Positions 35,207-45,584 are shown, counted from the first letter of the stretch. The stretch is 64,000 nucleotides of DNA from Skeletonema tropicum (GCA_037178625.1 CM074132.1:3782001-3846000); one strand, 5' to 3'. A program made the numbers and translations. Notes: a model not told the origin generated them from the sequence alone.

Positions 35207-36442
35207 CTACCAACCCATGAGCTTCCCTGCCAACATCTGGAACACATCTTTGGAAAGACCTTGCGTGAAGATATCTCCAAGTTGTTCCGTCGTACAAATC
35301 TTCATCAATTTGATTCCTCTCTTGACAATTTCTTTGTACACATTCTCGATCTGCTGATCGCCACGAGCAACAAGTCGAGCTTTGTACTTCTTGAGTCTTC
35401 CATCTGGATATCGCTGGAGTTGAACTACCCATGTACTACCAAGAAAGCGGTTCCCAGGAGGAATGCCAACAACTTCGCCTGAAGCTCCTTCTGGAACTGA
35501 ATTACCAACTGTTGAGGCTTCACTAGAAGTAAGAGGCAAGAGGTCAGACGGAGCAACATCGATCTCTTCGACCATGGAATCAACGTCGACAACTTGAGAG
35601 AAGGAATCCTGCTCTTGAGTAAGACCGACCGAGGCACCAATGTCCCAATTCAGCGGGGTATCATAGAAGCTGGGATTGTCTGGATCTGCACTAAAAGAGC
35701 TTTCCATCTGAGTAAACGCAAACCGAATAGGACTACGTAGACGAGCAACTCTAGCCATGAGATCCTTCACATGAGATCTGTGATCTTGAACTTGGAGGAA
35801 CACTTGAAGCACACGCTTGATAGAAGGGAAAGTACCAACAACATCTGAAGAGAACGGCCAACGTGGATGTAGAAAGGAATGAAGAGCACCAGACATGTAC
35901 TCCTTCAATTTCTCCTTCTCTTTCTTCCGTTCTTTCTTCTTCTTACGCTTCAATTCTTCCTCCTTCTTACGCTGCAATTCATCTTCATCAACACCGTCAG
36001 GAAAAACATCAATATCATCAGGCCAAGTCGGCTGGGTGAATCGTCCATCAGTGACCTTAGAGAAGAACACCGTTAGAATTTGATTCTCCCGGTAGCGACG
36101 ACGTGCACATAGATTCCTCCTCCTCCAGCGACGATGAGCTTTATCACGAGTCGATGGGAAAGAAGTGCCGTCCAAACGACTTGGACTATTACCGAGACGA
36201 CGACGTCGGCAACGAAGGACTAAATGGCAGGGCAAGGCACGCCGATGAAATCGCTTGAACCTAGACCGATAAGAAGAAGGCGTTTTCTTGTGAGTAATAC
36301 CAGATGAAGTTGAAGTTGAACCTTGAGTACCAGACACGATCAACTGAACCATGACCATGAAGAGGAGGCCCAAAACGAAATCACGAAGAGCGTAGGCAAA
36401 AATGATGAGACGGTAGACTGCGAACTGAACGATATGTAGCAT
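35207..36442 (-). pseudogene. Copia pol remnant with large internal deletion
   Basis: The 411-codon frame is mostly low-complexity linker (including a Lys/Glu-rich run). It then reads WVVQLQRYPDGRLKKYKARLVARGDQ, the classic start of Copia reverse transcriptase. It jumps at once to IKLMKICTTEQLGDIFTQGLSK, the end of Copia RNase H. Protease, integrase, the RT catalytic core and most of RNase H are absent. The frame remains open through the deletion. The element would depend on enzymes from a complete relative. Confidence 0.8.
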
Positions 36443-36504
36443 GAAGCCACGGATGCCAGGATTATAAGGGAAGAGAGTGGAAAGACCTAGCAGAACGATC
36501 CACC

Positions 36505-37635
36505 CTACCGAAAACCCTGCGCATTGGCACGTGCAGCATTAACGAGAGACACTGAGTGTTCATCCGAAACCCTCTTCTCAAGTTCAGAGAGGATGGAGTT
36601 CAAGTTTGCCATACGTTGAGCTTGTCCACCGTCGTCACCAGAAGGAACAGTAAGAGCGGACACGCTATCACCACCAGAACGCCGAGATGCAACGAGGGCA
36701 GCAAAATGGTCCTTGTTCTTGATCACCAAAGGATGACCAGGGTTCACATCAAACATGTTGAACGCAGACTTGTCCGCGCTCCATTTGTCGTGGTAGCTAG
36801 ATGAATGATCCTTGACGTAGCACTCACAATGACGGCAGTAAGCAAAATGAAAGCCATCGATCTCCTTCATCGAAGCCTGAGACACTGCAGCACGTTCGGG
36901 GATGTCCTCAGTTGTAGGGACATCAGCAAACTGCTTCCCACCTGCTGTCTGATCGGCATAAGCATCCATAATTGTGTCCACGATAACAACAGATTTGTCG
37001 TAGATGGCCTGCTGAGACTGATTAAGAGCAGCGTAAATGGTCATACTAAGGCGAGCTTGATCAGCTTCAACGCAGTTCTTCTTAGCGATATCGCGAAGGA
37101 AAGTATTCCTGCTTTTGACAGCTCCTTGCCATAATTCATTTGGGGTGTCCTGCTCAAGCCTGCCTGCGCCATGAAGAAGACTAAGTGCATTCTTCAACTG
37201 TTTACCACCGATGTAGAGATTACCATTAAACAGACCAGGTCCTTGCTTGGCCCACAGCTTGATGAACTGGACAAGAGACTTGGAAACGCCCGGGGTTTGC
37301 CGAAGCACGGTGTGTAGGAGGAGCCACAAATGAGTAATGCCTCCTTTCTGAGAACGGGTCAACTTGTTGAATTCCTTATCGATGAGTTGTCGAAGCGAAC
37401 TGGTACAAGAATTGTAGAGAAACCGATACATCAAATTACTGCTCTGGTTATCGGCAGCACTGACGAAGACTGATGTGTTGATAAGTTCTTGGCCAACACA
37501 CACATCTTCAAACGGAATCGATTGCCACTCCCACAAAACATTTTTCGATTTGGACGTGTCCAGAATCTCACGAATTGGTTTGGACAAATCTGGGTTGCTC
37601 GACGTAGGAGGGTAGATGGTCAAAACTGCGTTCAT
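36505..37635 (-). CDS. Copia Gag-like protein
   Basis: An intact 376-codon frame starts 41 bp downstream of the 5' LTR. The middle is helical, as in Gag capsids (TRSQKGGITHLWLLLHTVL, DEFNKL-like helices). Instead of a CCHC knuckle it has CRHCECYVKDHSSSYH, a possible C-x2-C...H-x4-H zinc site. It would package element RNA into particles. Assignment rests on position between LTR and pol, and on overall character. Confidence 0.65.
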   Translation of the reverse strand: MNAVLTIYPPTSSNPDLSKPIREILDTSKSKNVLWEWQSIPFEDVCVGQELINTSVFVSAADNQSSNLMYRFLYNSCTSSLRQLIDKEFNKLTRSQKGGITHLWLLLHTVLRQTPGVSKSLVQFIKLWAKQGPGLFNGNLYIGGKQLKNALSLLHGAGRLEQDTPNELWQGAVKSRNTFLRDIAKKNCVEADQARLSMTIYAALNQSQQAIYDKSVVIVDTIMDAYADQTAGGKQFADVPTTEDIPERAAVSQASMKEIDGFHFAYCRHCECYVKDHSSSYHDKWSADKSAFNMFDVNPGHPLVIKNKDHFAALVASRRSGGDSVSALTVPSGDDGGQAQRMANLNSILSELEKRVSDEHSVSLVNAARANAQGFR

Positions 37636-37658
37636 ATCGTACCTTGTACAATGCGTGT

Positions 37659-37676
37659 CGACTTGGGCTCATAACC
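37659..37676 (-). promoter_or_regulatory. Primer-binding site, complementary to a tRNA-Met anticodon arm
   Basis: Directly inside the 5' LTR the minus strand reads GGTTATGAGCCCAAGTC. Its complement, TTGGGCTCATAACC, contains CTCATAA, the methionine anticodon loop, with flanking stem bases. Priming from a tRNA cut in the anticodon loop is known for Drosophila copia. The role here is inferred from position. Confidence 0.65.
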
Positions 37677-38079
37677 TGTAATTGTTTGCTAGGTTGATGA
37701 AGGGGACGTTAGCGTAACCGCCAATGGAAGTGTCTGAGTGGTTGTACAACTCAAACACCAATCGATAAAGGGTGATATTGGGCTTTGAATCAATTCAATA
37801 GAGCTGTTGATTTCTGTTGTAAATCTGTTTCTACTTGGAAGATTATTATCGATTTATAACTACTTGCTTTCATGAGGATGCTCTGCCGAGACAAAGCTTC
37901 ACGAGAGCCTTGACACCTGGGAAGACCCGGATGTCAATCCTAAGATTAGATGTGTCAGATTACTGGTTCAGTCATCCTAACATCATTCACAAGCGGTATT
38001 CCTTGACGTGGAACTACCTAAACTAATATTCTTTTTCCATACAATTGAGGATTCCCATCTAAGACGGCTATCCATCACA
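37677..38079 (-). repeat. 5' LTR of the Copia element
   Basis: Same length (403 bp) and sequence as 34778-35180 apart from two noticed substitutions. In the element's orientation (minus strand) this is the upstream, promoter-bearing LTR. Confidence 0.9.
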
Positions 38080-38173
38080 CGTACCACCTTCAATTAGGTA
38101 GCCAAACATGCTCTGTAGTACGATCATAAGGAACTGTCCAAACAGCATTAGTCGGCAAGAACCGCGGCATAAT

Positions 38174-38280
38174 ACAAGTTTCACACATGTTGCACACATG
38201 TTGCACAATGTTTCACACATGTTTCACACATGTTGCACACTTTTGAAACATGTGTGCAACATGTGTGAAACTTGTATGAA
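38174..38280. repeat. Hairpin-forming microsatellite in foldback centre
   Basis: Repeated TTTCACACATG/TTGCACACATG units read in one direction up to about 38240, then as their reverse complement (AACATGTGTGCAACATGTG) to 38275. ACAAGTTTCACACATGTTGC pairs with its complement at the other end. This forms the loop region of the larger foldback element. Confidence 0.8.
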
Positions 38281-38862
38281 ATCCAGATTCTTTTCTTTGT
38301 GAAACTTTCTGTCATGAAAGGTTCATGATTCATGATAGTAATCACATCAACATCACACAATCACACAAAAACTTTGGCCACCATGGCTGCCGAATGTAGC
38401 CGCTCTCTCTAGCTAGAGAGGAAGTCACTGAACCGTAACTTGCCGACTAATGCTGTTTGGACAGTTCCTTATGATCGTACTACAGAGCATGTTTGACTAC
38501 TAATTGAAGGTGGTACGCAACAGGTGAAGGATAGCGCGCTGTCGAATTTAAAGTCTAAGTTGGTCATGCATATTATAGTAACGGAGACACACCATACTAT
38601 GTGCAGACGGTACATCATTAGGTCGTTGTGCATCCACTATTGCACTTCTTTAATCTTTAATCGTTATCAACTTGTAGTCAAATAGACCTGCGGCGCACCG
38701 GCTGGTCGACAGGATCTGTCAGGATGGTCGTCGTCTCTTTCTAGGTTGAGTATCTGAGAGTGAATTGGATGAGAGGGGCAAAGTGGTTTCATTACACTAT
38801 AGTCGATGCCGACAACTCATTGATGTGGCAGAATGCGGGTCCATCGGGCATAGATCATAGAA

Positions 38863-39969
38863 CTTTGTCATGTCACCCGTTGCCGCTTCTCAGGATGCCA
38901 GCGGCGAATATACGAAGAAGAAGTGGTGTCCCGCGAGCTATCAAAGCTACCAAAAGCCGTACTACGCGCGCCTTGGGAAGCTCCAGCACAAGTGCTACAT
39001 GCTGCAGGTGTGGTCTTGGGAGAGACGTAACCCACACGTATCATAAGTGATCTCAAGACCGAACGCATCAAATCTGTTGAGGCTGTTCTGAAGATGCGAA
39101 GGGCCAACGTGACCATGGGTATGGGCATGACATGATAACATTACCGGATGGCAAGAGAAATGTCGTTTTTACTAAAAGAGAGATTCAAATTGATTCACAA
39201 GGCAATGTAATCAAAGAAGCTGCACAACGAAAAAAGTCGAGCGGTGATATCAGTCATGTTGGGAAGGAAAGGGGCAAGGAAGGCAAGAAAGCCTTGCAAA
39301 ACGAGCTCTTATGGCAAAAGATACAGGGAAGAAGTAGTCAAAGTTAGATTTAACGTTTCTCAGATACATCTTGAGGCGAGCATACCCGTCTCCGCTCTTG
39401 CTCTTGGAGATCTGTCGAAAAATATTGTATCATCACTTTCAAATCATACACTTTGCAGCGTGGTATCCTACATATGCCTTTCCTGCCAGCCCCGAGTTGC
39501 ATTCGTTCTCGTTGACTGTACATAAAGATGATGATCATCTATCTACATCTACTTCTATTTGAACTTTATCTAGCTACTTCTACTCATGTCAGCTTCACTG
39601 CATGGTATTATCCTTTCTGTCTGCCTGCTGCCTCCCGAGTTGCACTCATGTTGACGTAAAAGTTATCTTTAATCTTGTGCCTCTACTCCCTGGCCTCTAC
39701 TCCCTGCTGATGCCAGGAGTTACATTCCGTTGACAGCTAGCAATGCAGAACATCAGTTTTCTATTCAAGTATCATTAACATCGCAACAACAAGACTGACG
39801 ATGAAAAACCGAACTGTCAAGCTAGCAGCATCGTCTACAATGTGAATATTGCTGCAGTTAGGAGTGGAGTGGTTGACAATTTTTTAGTCTTTGTTGCTGC
39901 AAGTCTTACTTCCAATATACATTAGTTCCATGCTGAAGCATCTAGACGTAAAGCAAGAGTGAAAAGTCA
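38863..39969. other. Intergenic with interspersed repeats
   Basis: A plus-strand frame of 71 codons (39132-39347) is hydrophilic and unrecognised. From about 39430 to 39870 several copies of the CGAGTTGCATTCGTTCACGT-type repeat occur (39495, 39640, 39715), inverted relative to those at 31.4-32.0 kb. Confidence 0.5.
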
Positions 39970-41289
39970 TCAAGCTCGACGTCTTTTATTGCGGCGAGAC
40001 TCGCTTCCAATATGAGAAGCTCCGGCTTCGTCAATTGCTTCAATTTCAGCTTCTATTGCTTCCACCTTGGTTCTATGCTGAGCTATAATGGCCCTTCGCT
40101 CTGCTATCATGGCTTCGTGTTGTGCCCTTTGCTGCATCAGACATTGCTTCCTGTTCACAGTGGATACAACTCCCGCTATTGATGATTTCAATGCAAGATA
40201 CAGCTCTCCCAGACCATGATAAAAACGAACTAATGCAAGCACTTCAGGCAGGTGGAGGGGACTAATCTCGCAGTAAAGAGATTGACTTACTCCCTGCAGC
40301 TCCGCCAACGCTGATCTTCTACTACTGTTCAGTTGCATTCGAATAACCTTTTCATGGCCAGCTGCACGATGCCGCCCATTGATACATGTAGCCATATCAA
40401 TTTGCCACTGAATTTGCTTTTTCACATCATTCCGACATTCGATTGTATTCACTCTGAGGAATGACAATGTTTGATTTGACTGTAATGTTGCTTTGATGCT
40501 GGAGATGTCGTTCACCAGCTTCAGCAACTTTATTTGCACTTGTAATGATATGACATCATTATTTTCCAAACTCAACCTCCTCAGTGATGTATTTTCGTGT
40601 AGGGCATCGGTCAATATATCAACACCTTGGTCATCAATCTTATTGCCATCGAGGTATAGTTCATTTAGTACAGCATCCCCCCCCGTCAGCAATTTTGCTA
40701 GTTCACGGCATCCATCAGCGTTGATGCTATTGCCATCTAAAAATAACTTTTCCAAATGTTGGGGTTTTTGCTCGCTGTCAATTTCAATCGATTTAATGCC
40801 GCAGCCACTGCAACGCAGGAATGCGACGGGGCTGTGATGCAATGCCCGAAACAACTTATTGAATCCTTCCGATTGTAAATCATTATTATAATCGAGACTC
40901 AACAATCTGAGCTTGCTTGCACTCTGCAAAAATGGCATCATACTCCGCACTCCTACTGTGCTTAATGCATTATTATTAAAAATCATTTCTTTGATTGAGG
41001 TGCTCTTCGTCAATCCCCGAAATAGAGATGTCATCGTTTGATCGTTGAGGGCTCTTGAATAAAGTTCCAAAACCGTCAAGTGGGTGTTGTTTGATATATC
41101 CCTCCCGAACTCCTCCCAACTCTCGTCGGTCATGTTTTGGATGTAACTATCATCGCCGCTCCCGTAAAATTCCTCTACAGAATAATCATTTTCCTTTATC
41201 TCCAGCAGAGTTTGACGGTACTCCTCTTCCAAATCATCGACCGAATCGACCGAACTGTCATCTTCTGATTGAAACAATTCGTCTTCCAT
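39970..41289 (-). CDS. Leucine-rich repeat protein (RNase-inhibitor type)
   Basis: A single exon gives 439 residues. An acidic N-terminus (MEDELFQSEDDSS) precedes about six LRRs of 28 residues (for example LTVLELYSRALNDQ, LEKLFLDGNSINADGCRELAKLL, LNELYLDGNKIDDQGVDILTDAL, LRRLSLENNDV), roughly residues 65-260. The remainder is helical and ends in a basic SRRNKRRRA tail that could be a nuclear signal. These LRRs serve as protein-binding scaffolds; no effector domain is seen. A truncated second copy of the C-terminus is at 33288-33758. Confidence 0.75.
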   Translation of the reverse strand: MEDELFQSEDDSSVDSVDDLEEEYRQTLLEIKENDYSVEEFYGSGDDSYIQNMTDESWEEFGRDISNNTHLTVLELYSRALNDQTMTSLFRGLTKSTSIKEMIFNNNALSTVGVRSMMPFLQSASKLRLLSLDYNNDLQSEGFNKLFRALHHSPVAFLRCSGCGIKSIEIDSEQKPQHLEKLFLDGNSINADGCRELAKLLTGGDAVLNELYLDGNKIDDQGVDILTDALHENTSLRRLSLENNDVISLQVQIKLLKLVNDISSIKATLQSNQTLSFLRVNTIECRNDVKKQIQWQIDMATCINGRHRAAGHEKVIRMQLNSSRRSALAELQGVSQSLYCEISPLHLPEVLALVRFYHGLGELYLALKSSIAGVVSTVNRKQCLMQQRAQHEAMIAERRAIIAQHRTKVEAIEAEIEAIDEAGASHIGSESRRNKRRRA

Positions 41290-41928
41290 TTTCGTGTGGT
41301 GCTGCTTGTTGAAGAAAACTCAGTCACGTTAGAAAGCTCCTCTACAGCGTCCAGCGTATACCGACCTTTGGACGGAACAACAGGGCGGTTGTTGCTGTTC
41401 AAATGATTTACTTGTGTGGCCTCTCTCTCTAGAGAGCAAGCCGCCAAACAACGAAGACTGTCGGAGCAGCATGAATGAGGAAGCGAAACACATAAGTATT
41501 TTATGGTAGGTGGTGAGTGCCGTACCGAGTGCCGCACGTCCTATCATACATTCTCAATATGCATTTGTACTGAAACTTCCATTTGCTGCGTGCTTGGCAA
41601 GTACATCCTATGCCTCTGTTGCCGCGCGAGTTGAATTCGTTCACGTTGACTGCATGGTACGATAAAGATGATCCTAAATACTATGCATTTAAATTCGTAC
41701 AGCTAGCTAGCTAGTCGCCTGGTGGAAAATTTAATTTTCTCCTCTTTGCCGCAAAAATCGAAGAGTTTTGTTAAAAACTCACCCGCAAATATTTGAATCA
41801 TTCCGCCATACCTATTGTACCAGAACAAGCATCAACGATAAAGCATGAGCTCTTCTGTCTCATTCTTTATTTCAATAAAGTACCCATTGTCTCCATTGAT
41901 AATACACTCAACCAAAACAACATTCAAC
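41290..41928. other. Intergenic with one repeat copy
   Basis: CTCTCTCTAGAGAG lies at about 41424. At 41600-41670 there is another copy of the repeat CGAGTTGAATTCGTTCACGT followed by GATAAAGATGAT. An AGCTAGCTAGCTAG run is at 41700. No gene is supported. Confidence 0.5.
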
Positions 41929-44438
41929 ATGCCTGCCTTTGCACTCGCCTTTGTAGCTGCGAAAGCTGGCTGTTTCATCCTCGGCTCCCAGATTCATGAA
42001 GCAAAGGAACTCATGAAACGCTTCGGAGTTGATCACGACGATACTGCGAAAGCTTCGTGCTTGCTGATCAAAGATGAACAGCTTGGTCTTCAAGAGACTC
42101 CCAACGAATCTCAAAGCAACGCGTTGATTCTTTTCGCATCTCGAGAAATCATTCTCTCATCAAGTTCGAGGGCTCTAGCGATCCTATCAAAAGATGCTCT
42201 TGCTCTTGAAACATCATTCAATGTGCTCGAGAACTGCTCTCTTCCCATCATGAACAGTTTCAACTTCTCTGCTACTTGGGCTTGGTTCCGTACGAGATTC
42301 ATTGCTTTGATGCAAGCAACGCTTCGTTCTGTCATCACTGACATGAAAATGGCTATGTCTTCTTTCATCGGTTCTGTTTCTGAAAGTATTGCCGAAGAGA
42401 AAGCAGTCTCTTCCATTGCATTCTTTATTCAAACAAACACCTCCAGGATTATGACTCAGGTTATTGTCATCTTGAAAGAGGCAACTCTCCTGCTCAAGAA
42501 GCGTTATGAGATGAACATGTCCACGCTTCTTAGGCAAATATTTCCGGCCGGATTCAGAGAAAAAGAGAGTGCGTTGACTTGCTCCCCGGTAGTAACTCAG
42601 TTGGCGACAGTATCACAGTCGACGTCGGCACGTGCACGCAAAAGTATCTCGCAATGGTAATTACTTGCTTCAAGCAAGCTCTTGAGATACTTTCCCATTA
42701 CTTCACCAGCCTCCTTCGTCCTTGGCGACTTCACGGTCTCAAAGTCATGATGCCGGTATTGTTGCTGCTCTTTGTCAGTATTTCCCTCATTGGATGGAGC
42801 GTTCCTCTGATGAAATTCGAAGGCTGTAAACCTGAAAAGGGCATTTTGCAGAAGCCGCTTATTACTCCCGAGGCTGTATCAGGAGTGGAAGCTGGAGCAT
42901 TCAGCTTGTTTGCGTATCTTTCGGATGGTACCTCTAACGCTTTCGACTTGATGGAATCTATGTGTATGGGCAATTTTGACGATGTACACTCTTCCTTGAT
43001 GGCAACGGGAAGGAATGATGGACAAGTCAAGTATCTTGGTCTAGCTGACTTCACCCCCAGTCTGCATTTGTGGCCAGCTCAAGACTTCAACATCACATTT
43101 ACGCCTGACGGCTCGCAAAATGACTTCCTCTGGGATGACAAAGAAATAGCTGTTTCTCCGGATGACTGGAATATAAAGTCAAATTATTGCATTCAATCAA
43201 AATCTGGACATAGAGGATTTGGAACTGCTCTCGAGTCTAGTCTGTTCATGCACATGCTGAAATTGGTGCCTGTCTAAGATGATGCCTTTTATGGGATTGC
43301 TACCGGATATTTTGACGGCTACGATTTGTCGTCCGCATTTGCAGACGATGCTTTAATCATTGCAGCAGGTCCACCTCAACCTCAAGAGCTTTCCATAATG
43401 AATTATTTCTCAAGAGAATTTAATGGATACACTGATATAATGGGCGTGTGCTTTGAAGATCGATACTCTGATACGACGGCTGTGCAAGTGCATGACACAC
43501 ACACGGGCTTGGATCATCCTGGCTCAGTCATGATTTTGTGGCCAAGCAACGACTTGATTGCTGCGAATCCAAATCCACCTCTTGACCTGAAGATCGGGGT
43601 CTTTTGGATTCAATCTGAGTGTACTCCATTCACATGTGTGCTGAGTAATATTTCGTCTGATATATTTGGTACGAGCCGTTTTGCAGCGGTCGTGTTCAAG
43701 GCTTTCGATGGCTACACTGTGTCCGCAATTGCAGATGAGACCTTGACAGTTACGTCCAGCTTCGTTGTCCAAGCTTCACAGATTCAACCCTCTGTAGCTG
43801 TAGTGTCAGTGTCACTGGGTCGTTCTATTCTTTCGAGGAGATCATCTGATGAAACCACTTTGAGCATGCAGATGATTGTCGCTGATTTGGGTGCCTCTAA
43901 TGAGATTTCTTCAATCCAGTGTCGATACTATGATAGTTCAACAGCCTCAGAGGCCCAACTTCTGAGGCTACCAGCCCCATCACTTCGAAACAGGGAATCT
44001 ATTCCGATTCGCAGACGCAAATTGTTCTTCGCAGCAGCACCGCCAAGTCTGGACTTTGAAGCACTAGAAGAATCCACAAGTCTTGACATATTCTGTGAGC
44101 TCCTTCAACTTGCGTGGATACTTTTGATGCTGGCGTATCGCAACTCTGATAGAGCTACAAAAGAGGATGGTGTCTTACTCTCCTCTGAGTCGGAGATATC
44201 ACCTGGTACAAACTTAGACTTGGAGGAGGTATGCGATGATGAAATGATATCTACCGACGGAGAGAATGGATCAGACGAAGCTATATTGCGGAACACAAAT
44301 TTTCAGCCTTCGGGGCATGAATTGACGGCTTTGCACTCAGTGTTGGGGAGGCATTGGACATCGCCAAGTAAACGCCGTAGGCGAAGGAGCTCTCGTATTC
44401 GCAGCCGACCTAAATACTTCGAGCCAACTTGGGCGTGA
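41929..44438 (+). pseudogene. Membrane-protein gene broken by frame change and stop
   Basis: The first segment (ATG 41929 to about 42560) begins MPAFALAFVAAKAGCF and is rich in helices. Coding then shifts frame between 42534 and 42660 and continues as segment 2 (VMMPVLLLLFVSISLIG is a likely membrane span), up to TAA at 43275-43277. Segment 3, in the same frame as segment 2, continues directly (DDAFYGIATGYFDGY) to 44438 and ends with a basic tail (SPSKRRRRRSSRIRSRP). FDGYDLSSAFADDALII and FDGYTVSAIADETLTV look like an internal repeat. Either the gene is decayed, or there is an unrecognised intron plus a sequence error. I do not recognise the family. Confidence 0.55.
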
Positions 44439-45302
44439 TTTTGAGGAAAGAGAAGCATAGCTGGGCTGATATTTGGACGACCTTTGGCCGTAATAGCAAT
44501 CTGTTCATCATGTGACGACTTCGGTGTGTAATTCATTGTGCCGCCGTACATGTGGAAGTGCCTGAGTTCGATTGAGAAGTTTTCATCGAGCCTAGCTTGT
44601 CAGTACATAGCTGGATGCAAGCGATTGATTGTTGGAAAGCCGGTCTGTATTAATACTGTCTCTCTTTTCTTTTCAGCTTGAGCCGAAAGACTAGGGGTAA
44701 GTTTAGCTCATCATCTCTGTTATTCACTACTAACTCCTTCAGTGTTGGTGTTGTCTCTCTTTCTTCATACTTTAGGGTGGGTTCTCTCCATTTCCTCGTC
44801 TCCTGCCTGGCCAGCTAGGAGATGAGAAGGGTGCGTGTCTTAGTTTGCTTTCCGTGTGATGCATCATTTTTTCGTAAATTTATTACTTTAAAATCCAGCG
44901 TCGGGCTGGTACTCCAAGAGACGATTTAGCGTCTGGAGGTGGAAGGCATTGGTTCAGAACCTTTGGCAAAGACCGGGCAAAGTTCCCAGGCAGTTACCTT
45001 GGGGGTACTGCTAAACCATGAGTCTACCCTGGTTCCTTCGGGTTCCATGCCACCCTATTATTGGTCGGTGGCCTTTACGTGGCAATGGGGATGATTACAC
45101 TTTTCTCTCTAAGAGGAAGTGGAAACCAACTACCGACAAAAAATACTTGACTGCAACTACAGGTACTGGTACTCGGTGAAACAACTGTCGATTGGATGGA
45201 CGCAGTTGGCCTATATACTTCATTCCTGGATGCAGCTGGTGCATGATTCTTCTGAAGATCGAGATCTATGAATGGAGCTTTCCTCTAAACACTCTCTCGG
45301 CT
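44439..45302. other. Intergenic, relatively GC-rich
   Basis: No coding frame is convincing. The part 44895-45095 is GC-rich and could fold (GGCAAAGACCGGGCAAAG; GGTTCCTTCGGGTTCC), but I could not match it to any RNA family. It may be part of a retroelement untranslated region. Confidence 0.4.
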
Positions 45303-45584
45303 GAGCGAGCGATTTGTGTGTGTGTGGCTTTAGGTTATTTCTGTGCTACGGTAAACTACGTATCACTGGTATTTCGAACAAGAAAAGCATCTGTGAATGG
45401 CTGATTGAGAAGGCTATATAAGGCTCTTGAGTCGACTGACAGCTATACTTCTTTGTGAAGTAGATCTGCCACCTGTACTTTACAATAATATGAAATTTGC
45501 TCATCGTTGAGTGATGATGTTATCGGGCCATTGTTGCTCTCATAAATCTGCTGAGCGAGCGTAAGGAGCCGAGCGAGCGATTGG
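45303..45584 (-). repeat. 5'-truncated retroelement copy with target duplication
   Basis: The segment 45316-45548 matches 9601-9833 (retroelement 3' end). It is bracketed by GAGCGAGCGATT at 45305-45316 and again near 45574-45585, a plausible target-site duplication. A GTGTGTGTG run at its left edge would be the element's 3' tail. It contains a TATATAAGG stretch near 45415. Confidence 0.6.

Larger units (their letters stand above)
34773..38084 (-). mobile_element. Non-autonomous Copia LTR retrotransposon with CGTAC target duplication
   Basis: Two 403-bp direct repeats, 34778-35180 and 37677-38079, begin TGTAATTG and end ATCACA. They are bounded outside by CGTAC at 34773-34777 and 38080-38084. 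I noticed only two differences between the LTRs, so insertion is recent. The coding strand is minus. The element is about 3.3 kb, against roughly 5 kb for complete Copia elements, because most of pol is missing. Confidence 0.92.
34403..38862. mobile_element. Foldback element with about 400-bp inverted arms
   Basis: The sequence from ATCTATGCCCGAT (34403) through 34777, continuing at 38080-38160, is repeated as its reverse complement at 38439-38862. Without the Copia insertion the element would be about 1.16 kb with two arms of roughly 420-460 bp and a centre of about 280 bp. The centre contains a second hairpin of TTTCACACATGTTGC repeats (38174-38280). No coding sequence of its own is visible. 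Clear terminal target duplications were not found. It resembles a non-autonomous foldback or MITE-like element. Confidence 0.8.

Noticed and set aside
37659..37676. A tRNA-Met gene suggested by CTCATAA with stem bases
   Set aside because: Only the anticodon arm is present, without acceptor or T arms, and it sits exactly at the primer-binding position of an LTR element.
38174..38280. CRISPR-like spaced repeats (CACACATGTTGC)
   Set aside because: Units are contiguous, have no unique spacers and turn into their own reverse complement; this is the hairpin core of the foldback element.
44690..45180. A structured non-coding RNA gene
   Set aside because: GC-rich and foldable in places, but no consensus of any RNA family could be recognised by eye.
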